A stretch of DNA of 7,548 nucleotides from assembly GCA_902783235.1 (NCBI GenBank), contig CACZQG010000170.1:1-7548 (forward strand). The letters run 5' to 3'. The notes under the pieces are model-generated. The model saw only the letters and a program-made list of their open reading frames with translations. It was not told the DNA's origin and searched no databases. The position numbers and the translations under genes were made by a program. Shown one piece after another: positions 1 through 4,120 of this stretch (positions are counted from its first letter, which is position 1; each line of letters begins with the position of its first letter). The stretch is from an uncultured Ruminococcus sp. (GTDB lineage Bacteria > Bacillota > Clostridia > Oscillospirales > Ruminococcaceae).

Positions 1-51
1 AAAGGAAAGATCACCGAAGCCGAATACAGGCAGCGTATGAGCATTCTGTAG
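1..51 (+). CDS. C-terminal end of an upstream protein (partial, SHOCT-like tail)
   Basis: Frame 1 reads KGKITEAEYRQRMSIL and then stops at TAG (49-51). Only the last 16 residues are in the window, so the product cannot be named. The pattern 'G-x-ITEAEY...' followed by a basic/hydrophobic end resembles the short C-terminal SHOCT motif (typically G-x-ITeeEF...kk..LL), which is often appended to otherwise unrelated bacterial proteins. This is a resemblance only. A Rho-independent terminator follows 17 nt after the stop, which supports this being a genuine gene end. The gene body and start lie left of the window. Confidence 0.6.
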   Translation, partial: KGKITEAEYRQRMSIL

Positions 52-68
52 GATATATTCAGATACTT

Positions 69-94
69 GGGGGAGCTTTATGCTTCCCCTTTTT
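69..94 (+). terminator. Rho-independent terminator of the upstream gene
   Basis: GGGGGAGC (69-76) pairs with GCTTCCCC (82-89) as an 8-bp stem with one G-U pair and a TTTAT loop. It is followed by five T residues (90-94). It sits 17 nt after the stop codon of the upstream partial gene and isolates that gene from the infC promoter further on. Confidence 0.88.
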
Positions 95-137
95 GTGTTA
101 TGCAATATGTTTGAAGGTAAGCAGCAATGCATCATTC

Positions 138-200
138 CAGCTGCTCTTCGTGCTCAAAACTTTCGTATCGGTCAGCGTATGAGCGAAATCAAAAGTTTTT
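138..200. repeat. Direct repeat, copy 1
   Basis: Copy 1 of a two-copy repeat. The core 138-188 (51 nt, CAGCTGCTCTTC... to ...TATGAGCGAAA) matches 255-305 with a single difference (T at 163, C at 280). Similarity continues with one indel through a run ending GTTTTT at 200. The next bases hold an imperfect hairpin with a CTG...CAG base (about 208-222), in the same relative place as the hairpin after copy 2. The core also contains the short motif CGTAT twice. Confidence 0.9.
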
Positions 201-254
201 GGGTCGCTGTTTTGAAAATCAGACTAAGCCCGAGCCGTACATACATTTCTCTTT

Positions 255-318
255 CAGCTGCTCTTCGTGCTCAAAACTTCCGTATCGGTCAGCGTATGAG
301 CGAAACTAAAAAGTTTTT
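255..318. repeat. Direct repeat, copy 2
   Basis: Copy 2 lies 117 bp downstream of copy 1, with a 51-nt core at 255-305. It is followed by a clearer hairpin: GCTTTTT (324-330) pairs with AAAAAGC (334-340) around a TTC loop. GCC (319-321) and GGC (341-343) extend the stem across an AA bulge. The hairpin ends about 22 bp before the -35 box of the infC promoter. It has no T-run after it, so it does not look like a terminator. The spacing and shared hairpin suggest a mobile or interspersed intergenic element rather than a gene fragment. Confidence 0.9.
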
Positions 319-364
319 GCCAAGCTTTTTTTCAAAAAGCGGCCATAAAAATTGCAAAAACCCC

Positions 365-393
365 TTGACATTTCAAAATTATTGTAGTATAAT
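365..393 (+). promoter_or_regulatory. Sigma-A (sigma-70 type) promoter of infC-rpmI-rplT
   Basis: TTGACA (365-370) and TATAAT (388-393) are both exact consensus hexamers separated by 17 bp, the optimal spacing. The DNA between and around them is AT-rich. Transcription is expected to start at about 399-401, giving an untranslated leader of about 183 nt before infC. A consensus promoter suits a highly expressed ribosomal operon whose output is then limited by leader attenuation. Confidence 0.93.
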
Positions 394-514
394 AATTTAG
401 TAAAACAAAGCAGAATTTCCGTTCTCACCGTTAGATGAAACAATCAAAGCGGTCAATACATGAAAAGACGTTTTAGTATGCGCAAATTCAGGGCTTACTG
501 AGCGTTCTTCAAGT

Positions 515-555
515 GTGAGTGCCGGAAAATGATCTGCACTCATTTTTTTGTTTTT
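515..555 (+). terminator. Leader attenuator terminator upstream of infC
   Basis: TGAGTGC (516-522) pairs perfectly with GCACTCA (536-542), extended by a G-U pair (515 with 543), around a 13-nt loop. Seven T residues, one G and five more T residues follow (543-555). It ends only 13 nt before the infC Shine-Dalgarno, so termination here would silence the whole operon. Its 5' arm is also the 3' arm of the long-range antiterminator helix. Confidence 0.85.
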
Positions 556-568
556 AACATCATAATAT

Positions 569-573
569 GGAGG
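569..573 (+). promoter_or_regulatory. infC ribosome binding site that fixes an AUA start
   Basis: GGAGG at 569-573 is the only Shine-Dalgarno near the infC reading frame. Nine nucleotides later (583-585) lies ATA, followed by GCT AAG CAG (Ala-Lys-Gln). The 9-nt spacing equals that of rpmI and rplT here. No in-frame ATG, GTG or TTG exists at a suitable distance; the ATG at 567-569 and the GTG at 573-575 are out of frame. Confidence 0.85.
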
Positions 574-582
574 TGCTTTACC

Positions 583-1104
583 ATAGCTAAGCAGGAATTG
601 CAGATCAATGAGGAGATCCGTGATAAGGAGATCCTTCTGATCGACGCAGACGGTACAAAAATAGGTGTTATTTCCGCAAAGGAAGCGCAGAAGATGGCTT
701 ATGAAAAGGATCTGGATCTTGTAAAGATCGCTCCTACAGCCAAGCCGCCCGTTTGCCGTATCCTTGACTACAACAAATTTAAATTTGAACAGTCAAAAAA
801 GGAAAAGGAAGCAAGAAAAAATCAGAAAACAGTGGATATCAAGGAGATAAGAATGTTTTCTGCTATCGACACTCATGACTTTAATACAAAGGTCAATCAG
901 GCACATAAGTTCCTGAAAAACGGAGATAAGCTGAAAATATCCGTGAGATTCCGTAAGCGTGCCATCGCACACCCTCAGCTGGGTGAGGAGCTTCTGGAAA
1001 AATTCCGTGAAGCCTGCTCGGAGTTCGGTTCGGTAGATAAGCCTGCAAAAATGGAAGGCAGAAGTATAGTGATGTTTATGTCACCGAAAGCACAGGGTAA
1101 ATAA
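583..1104 (+). CDS. infC: Translation initiation factor IF-3, AUA start
   Basis: IF3 binds the 30S subunit, blocks premature 50S joining and checks the start codon and initiator tRNA. From the ATA at 583 the protein is 173 residues, a usual length for Gram-positive IF3. The N-domain begins with the typical 'INEEIRDKE'. The family signature PPVCRILDYNKFKFE is at residues 55-69, followed by the lysine-rich linker helix. The C-domain (about 85-170) has 'IKEIRMF', 'HDFNTK' and 'GDKLKISVRFR'. An ATG at 529 is in frame, but it lies in the terminator loop, has no Shine-Dalgarno, and would add 18 non-homologous residues. E. coli infC uses AUU, and IF3 represses its own initiation at such codons; the AUA here implies the same control. 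It is the first gene of infC-rpmI-rplT. Confidence 0.95.
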   Translation: MAKQELQINEEIRDKEILLIDADGTKIGVISAKEAQKMAYEKDLDLVKIAPTAKPPVCRILDYNKFKFEQSKKEKEARKNQKTVDIKEIRMFSAIDTHDFNTKVNQAHKFLKNGDKLKISVRFRKRAIAHPQLGEELLEKFREACSEFGSVDKPAKMEGRSIVMFMSPKAQGK

Positions 1105-1124
1105 TAATAAGGAGGAATAGAATT

Positions 1125-1328
1125 ATGGCAAAGGTAAAAGTTAAAACACATTCAGGCACTAAGAAGCGTTTTAAGCTTACTAAGAACGGTAAGGTAAAAT
1201 ACCAGCACACAAACAAGAGACACAGACTTACTCAGAAGGATACAAAGAGAAAAAGAATAGCACGTAACGCAGGCGTTTGTGATGAAACAAATGTTGCAAC
1301 AATAAAGAAGCTCATGCCTTACGCATGA
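1125..1328 (+). CDS. rpmI: 50S ribosomal protein L35 (bL35)
   Basis: This 67-residue, very basic protein has the typical L35 start 'KTHSGTKKRFK' and the ends 'DTKRKRIARNAG' and 'IKKLMPY'. L35 is a small globular protein of the large subunit. The start ATG at 1125 follows AAGGAGG (1109-1115) with 9-nt spacing, 20 nt after the infC stop. It is the middle gene of the conserved infC-rpmI-rplT operon and shares its leader-controlled transcript. There are no anomalies, and length and sequence fit the family well. Confidence 0.98.
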   Translation: MAKVKVKTHSGTKKRFKLTKNGKVKYQHTNKRHRLTQKDTKRKRIARNAGVCDETNVATIKKLMPYA

Positions 1329-1355
1329 TAGGAAAATAAAAGGAGGTAATCGAGT

Positions 1356-1709
1356 ATGGCACGTGTTAAAGGCGCAATGATGACTCGTAAGAGAAGAAAT
1401 AAAACTTTAAAGCTGGCTAAGGGCTACTGGGGCGCTAAGAGCAAGCACTTCAAAATGGCTAAACAGGCTGTAATGAAGTCCGGCAACTATGCTTATGTTG
1501 GCAGAAAGAGAAAGAAGAGAGATTTCAGAAGACTGTGGATCACAAGAATCAGTGCTGCCTGCAAGATGAGCGGCATGAACTACTCACAGTTCATGAACGG
1601 TATCAAGAAGGCAGGCATCACCCTTAACCGCAAGATGCTCTCTGAGATAGCTATCAATGATGAAGCAGGCTTCAAGGCAATTGTTGAAAAGGCAAAGGCT
1701 GCACTTTAA
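1356..1709 (+). CDS. rplT: 50S ribosomal protein L20 (bL20)
   Basis: The protein is 117 residues, close to the usual 117-119. L20 is essential for early assembly of the 50S subunit and binds 23S rRNA directly. It also binds its own operon mRNA (translational control in E. coli, transcription attenuation in B. subtilis). The extended basic N-terminus ([24 protein letters not shown] region, about residues 1-60) leads into the globular rRNA-binding domain with '[11 protein letters not shown]' and '[13 protein letters not shown]'. The start is preceded by AGGAGG (1341-1346) at 9 nt. It is the last gene of the operon; a strong terminator lies about 50 nt after the stop. It is the presumed effector acting on the leader at 400-582. 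Confidence 0.98.
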   Translation: MARVKGAMMTRKRRNKTLKLAKGYWGAKSKHFKMAKQAVMKSGNYAYVGRKRKKRDFRRLWITRISAACKMSGMNYSQFMNGIKKAGITLNRKMLSEIAINDEAGFKAIVEKAKAAL

Positions 1710-1761
1710 TTTATGAATTTATGTAGTCCGTGATGGAAAAAGCTCCCTTGCGGCTATGGTA

Positions 1762-1799
1762 AAAACACGCTCTGCCTGTGTAAGAGCGTGTTTTCGTTT
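1762..1799 (+). terminator. Rho-independent terminator of infC-rpmI-rplT
   Basis: AAAACACGCTCT (1762-1773) pairs perfectly with AGAGCGTGTTTT (1783-1794), a 12-bp stem with a 9-nt loop, followed by TTTTCGTTT. It separates the ribosomal operon from the methyltransferase gene 36 nt later. I see no convincing promoter between this terminator and that gene, so its transcription may depend on read-through or on a weak promoter I cannot recognise. Confidence 0.92.
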
Positions 1800-1834
1800 A
1801 AATGAAATCAAGTGTTTTTCCGGAGGTATGGCTC

Positions 1835-2629
1835 ATGTTTCCTCATAATGATATGATAACATCAAGGGATAATCCGACTGTAAAGCATTTACGAAAACTG
1901 CTGGATTCAAAAAAAGAAAGAAATGCTGCAGGTGCATTCGTTCTTGAAGGAAAACGCCTTGTACTGGATGCATTCAACAGTAAAGCCGATATTGACAGAG
2001 TTTTCATAACCTGCGCTGCTATGGGAAAGCTCGGCGATGAGCTGGGAGATATCATATCAAACTGCAATGTGACGGTCATATCAGATGAGATAGGCACTCA
2101 CATTTCAGACACAGAAAATACCCAGGGCATATTTGCTGAATGCAGGATACCGGCAGGAATGGATAAAATGCCGCGGCTGAAAAGCAAGGGCAGATATGTT
2201 GTCCTATCCAAGCTTCGTGATCCCGGAAATGCCGGTATGGTCATACGAACTGCTGATGCACTGGGGCTTGACGGCGTTATTCTTTCAGAAAGCTGTGATG
2301 TGTATAACCCCAAAACAGTCAGAGCAACTATGGGAGCTATTTTCCGTGTACCCGTGTATCACGATATTATGACGGATGACATCTTTGAAGGCATCGCAGC
2401 GGCAGGACTGTCATCCCTGGCAGCTGTTGTGGATAAGGATGCAATGGATATAAGGAATTATGATCTTTCAGGGGGAGCTGCCATATTTATTGGCAATGAA
2501 GCCAACGGACTGGATCAGGACGTGAAGGACAGATGCACTCACAGGATCACTATCAGAATGCAGGGAAATGCAGAATCCCTCAATGCTGCAATGGCATCCG
2601 GCATACTTATGTGGGAGCTTGTCCGATGA
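1835..2629 (+). CDS. TrmH/SpoU-family RNA 2'-O-ribose methyltransferase
   Basis: A predicted SAM-dependent enzyme of the SPOUT class that methylates a ribose 2'-OH, probably in rRNA; the exact nucleotide cannot be told. From ATG 1835 it has 264 residues. An N-terminal L7Ae/L30e-like substrate-binding domain (about 8-105, with 'ITSRDNPTVKHL' and 'FVLEGKRLVLDA') precedes the trefoil-knot catalytic domain. Its three SpoU motifs are DPGNAGMVIRTA (129-140, catalytic-type Asn132 and Arg138), NPKTVRATMGAIFRVPV (158-174), and IFIGNEANGL (217-226) with ESLNAAMASGILMWE (247-261). GGAGG (1822-1826) lies 8 nt before ATG 1835, which favours it over the ATG at 1802 that abuts the terminator. Its TGA overlaps the dprA ATG, implying translational coupling. 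In many Clostridia a gene of this family follows rplT. Confidence 0.93.
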   Translation: MFPHNDMITSRDNPTVKHLRKLLDSKKERNAAGAFVLEGKRLVLDAFNSKADIDRVFITCAAMGKLGDELGDIISNCNVTVISDEIGTHISDTENTQGIFAECRIPAGMDKMPRLKSKGRYVVLSKLRDPGNAGMVIRTADALGLDGVILSESCDVYNPKTVRATMGAIFRVPVYHDIMTDDIFEGIAAAGLSSLAAVVDKDAMDIRNYDLSGGAAIFIGNEANGLDQDVKDRCTHRITIRMQGNAESLNAAMASGILMWELVR

Positions 2630-3837
2630 GAAATGATCGTTATTGGCTGTGGTTCGTTATTGCCTTTAATCCCGGAAACAGCAGGATCTGGGACTTTCTG
2701 TCATACTACAAGGATGTTATAAAGGCATATGAGGCTGTGTGTTCCGGAGAGCATCCCTCGCTCAATGCCAATGAGAAAAGAAAAATAAAGACAACACATC
2801 TTGAACAGTGCGACAATGTTATTTCCTTTTGCCGTGAAAAGGGTATAGCCATAGTGACATATGAGGACGAGGATTATCCGGTACTGCTAAGGAGGATACC
2901 TGATCCTCCGGCACTTCTTTTCTGCCGAGGTGACCTTGATAATTTTAACAGCCGTCCTGCTGTTGCCTGTGTGGGTACAAGAGAGCCGTCACAGTATAGT
3001 CTGGATGTATGCAGGCGTATCTGTACCGAGCTGTCGGAAAGGGGCTTTGCCATAGTCAGCGGATTTGCACTGGGACTGGATTCTGCCGCACATGAGGCAG
3101 CTATCCATACCAACGGCTGTACTGCTGCAGTACTTGCCTGCGGAATAGATGTGGATTACCCCAAGCCTAATGCAAAGGCAAAAGAAGTGATCGAACAAAA
3201 TGGTGTCATACTTTCCGAGTATCTTCCCGGTATGCATCCCAATGCCTTTACCTTCCAGACAAGGAACAGGATAATGTCAGGGCTGGCTTTTGCGACTCTT
3301 GTGACAGAAGCCGCAGAGGGCAGCGGTGCTCTTATAACTGCCGATCATGCTATAGACCAGGGAAGAGCACTTTTCTGCATTCCGCCGTCGGATCTGTTTG
3401 ACAAACGGTACTCCGGTGTGATAAAATATATCCGTGACGGTGCCTGCTGTGCTTTCAGCGCATTTGATATAATGTATGAGTACTATACCTCCGAAAGCTT
3501 CAAGCATCTTTCGGGAAATGTGGTCTGGCCGGAAAGCTGGAGAGATGATGAGGGTATAGCTATACGCACCACCAGAAGGGTGAAAGCAAAGGAGAAAAAG
3601 AAGGAAGAGGAAGAACAGGCAAGAGATGAGGCTGTACTGAGGGCGGATGAGCTTGCCCACAGCTTCAGCGATATCCAGCAGCGCATCGTATCCCATCTTC
3701 GTAAGGAGGGAAGAACTCTGGACGAATTGTGTATGCTGTGCCAAATGGATACCATTGAGATGATGACCTTAGTGACCGAGCTTGAAATAATGGGAGCAAT
3801 AGAGTTTCAGCCTGACAGAAAGTATGTTTTGTGCTGA
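2626..3837 (+). CDS. dprA: DNA processing protein DprA (Smf)
   Basis: DprA binds incoming single-stranded DNA and loads RecA during transformation; it is also widespread in bacteria not known to be competent. The 403-residue protein has an N-terminal helical region (1-90) and an extended Rossmann fold. Fold motifs are CVGTREPS (115-122), SGFALGLDSAAH (145-156), FQTRNRIMSGL (210-220) and GSGALITADHAIDQGR (232-247). A lysine/glutamate-rich linker (about 314-342) leads to a C-terminal winged-helix domain (345-400). The usual 'PG' after the last strand is 'IPPSDLF' (252-258), and the following N-x-LI segment is altered (see findings). The ATG overlaps the upstream TGA as ATGA and GGGAG (2613-2617) lies 8 nt before, so the further-upstream in-frame ATG at 2533 is not needed. 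topA and trmFO follow, as in B. subtilis smf-topA-trmFO. Confidence 0.95.
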   Translation: MRNDRYWLWFVIAFNPGNSRIWDFLSYYKDVIKAYEAVCSGEHPSLNANEKRKIKTTHLEQCDNVISFCREKGIAIVTYEDEDYPVLLRRIPDPPALLFCRGDLDNFNSRPAVACVGTREPSQYSLDVCRRICTELSERGFAIVSGFALGLDSAAHEAAIHTNGCTAAVLACGIDVDYPKPNAKAKEVIEQNGVILSEYLPGMHPNAFTFQTRNRIMSGLAFATLVTEAAEGSGALITADHAIDQGRALFCIPPSDLFDKRYSGVIKYIRDGACCAFSAFDIMYEYYTSESFKHLSGNVVWPESWRDDEGIAIRTTRRVKAKEKKKEEEEQARDEAVLRADELAHSFSDIQQRIVSHLRKEGRTLDELCMLCQMDTIEMMTLVTELEIMGAIEFQPDRKYVLC

Positions 3838-3842
3838 GAAAA

Positions 3843-3865
3843 AAAGACCGTAACGGGTCTTTATT
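3843..3865 (+). terminator. Putative terminator after dprA
   Basis: AAAGACC (3843-3849) pairs with GGTCTTT (3856-3862) around a 6-nt loop, beginning 6 nt after the dprA stop. The T-run on the + strand is weak (TTTATT). On the - strand the same hairpin is followed by seven T residues, a better terminator, but no - strand gene enters here. Its 3' arm is shared with the larger hairpin at 3855-3908, so the two cannot form together. Confidence 0.55.
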
Positions 3866-3908
3866 GCAAAAATATCGCTTTTGCGGTATGTTTGCAATAA
3901 AGATGCCC
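3855..3908 (+). other. Long inverted repeat / hairpin downstream of dprA
   Basis: TCTTTATTGCAAA (3858-3870) pairs perfectly with TTTGCAATAAAGA (3891-3903). Inside, after one A-G mismatch, ATATCGC (3872-3878) pairs with GCGGTAT (3883-3889, one G-U) around a TTTT loop. Outside, GGG (3855-3857) can pair with CCC (3906-3908) across a TG bulge. That gives about 23 pairs in 54 nt. No T-run follows, so it is not a standard terminator in the + direction. It overlaps the hairpin at 3843-3862. Confidence 0.8.
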
Positions 3909-4120
3909 ATATATAACTATGAAGGCGGATCCTCCGGCGGCAGTAGCTGCCGCAGAGCGATCTGACCGGGGAGGCTTGTAAAAGGACGGTCATGAATGTA
4001 TTTTCATTTCTGTCCGTATCACTGTCCGGTGAAATACCGCAGGATCATGTAGAATGCTGCTTGATAGTCTTTGTGCGGTATTACCTTAAAGAGAAAAAAA
4101 TGAAAGGAAACAGATCATAT
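3909..4120 (+). promoter_or_regulatory. Structured leader or non-coding RNA upstream of topA
   Basis: About 210 nt without a convincing separate gene but dense in pairing. GCGGCAG (3937-3943) pairs with CTGCCGC (3947-3953), inside a possible CCTCC (3931-3935) with GGAGG (3970-3974) helix. TGACCG (3963-3968) pairs with CGGTCA (3987-3992). GGACGG (3984-3989) alternatively pairs with CTGTCC at 4010-4015 or 4022-4027. AATACCGCA (4033-4041) pairs perfectly with TGCGGTATT (4074-4082), extended by GGT/ACC. I see no clear promoter; TATAAC (3912-3917) lacks a well-spaced -35. I do not recognise a known riboswitch class. The frame through 3992-4120 is open into topA. Confidence 0.5.

Larger units (their letters stand above)
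95..364. other. Non-coding interval between upstream terminator and infC promoter
   Basis: No convincing gene is present. Two overlapping open frames (80-400 and 127-309) run through it, but they encode the direct repeats twice over, and the longer one crosses the infC promoter. The only apparent Shine-Dalgarno for the ATG at 80 is the terminator stem itself, 4 nt away. The recognisable content is a pair of direct repeats (138-200 and 255-318), each followed by a T/A-rich hairpin. Confidence 0.75.
400..582 (+). ncRNA. infC operon leader, probable L20-type attenuator
   Basis: The leader can form two mutually exclusive folds. The antiterminator is a long-range helix: CAGA (411-414) with TCTG (533-536), TTTCCG (416-421) with CGGAAA (523-528), and CTCAC (424-428) with GTGAG (515-519). 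It encloses a central bulged hairpin, 465-478 with 496-509. The alternative is the terminator at 515-555, which uses the same 515-522 arm. In Bacillus subtilis, excess L20 binds the infC leader and promotes premature termination. The same operon content and leader logic here make that the likely mechanism, but I could not confirm the L20 binding site from sequence alone. Confidence 0.75.

Noticed and set aside
138..305. The repeat pair as a CRISPR array
   Set aside because: There are only two copies, the core is 51 nt, the intervening DNA is 66 nt, and no cas genes are present.
80..400. Open frames of 106 and 60 codons (80-400 and 127-309) as small genes
   Set aside because: They translate the direct repeats and run across the infC promoter. 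The only Shine-Dalgarno-like bases for the ATG at 80 are the stem of a terminator 4 nt away. There is no recognisable protein family.
435..476. Short upstream reading frame of 13 codons (ATG 435 to TAG 476) in the infC leader as a leader peptide
   Set aside because: No Shine-Dalgarno precedes it and it lacks a run of regulatory codons; the pairing scheme explains the region better.
529..582. ATG at 529 as the infC start
   Set aside because: It lies in the loop of the leader terminator, lacks a Shine-Dalgarno and would add 18 hydrophobic, non-IF3 residues; the RBS at 569-573 points to 583.
1802..1834. ATG at 1802 as the start of the TrmH-family gene
   Set aside because: It directly abuts the rplT terminator and has no Shine-Dalgarno, while ATG 1835 has GGAGG at 8 nt and matches the normal N-terminus.
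2533..2625. ATG at 2533 as the dprA start
   Set aside because: It would overlap the methyltransferase gene by nearly 100 nt with no homology in the added residues; the ATGA overlap at 2626 with GGGAG upstream is the usual arrangement.
3892..3917. A promoter for topA with TTGCAA (3892-3897) and TATAAC (3912-3917)
   Set aside because: The spacing is only 14 bp and the -35 matches poorly; it also overlaps the long hairpin.
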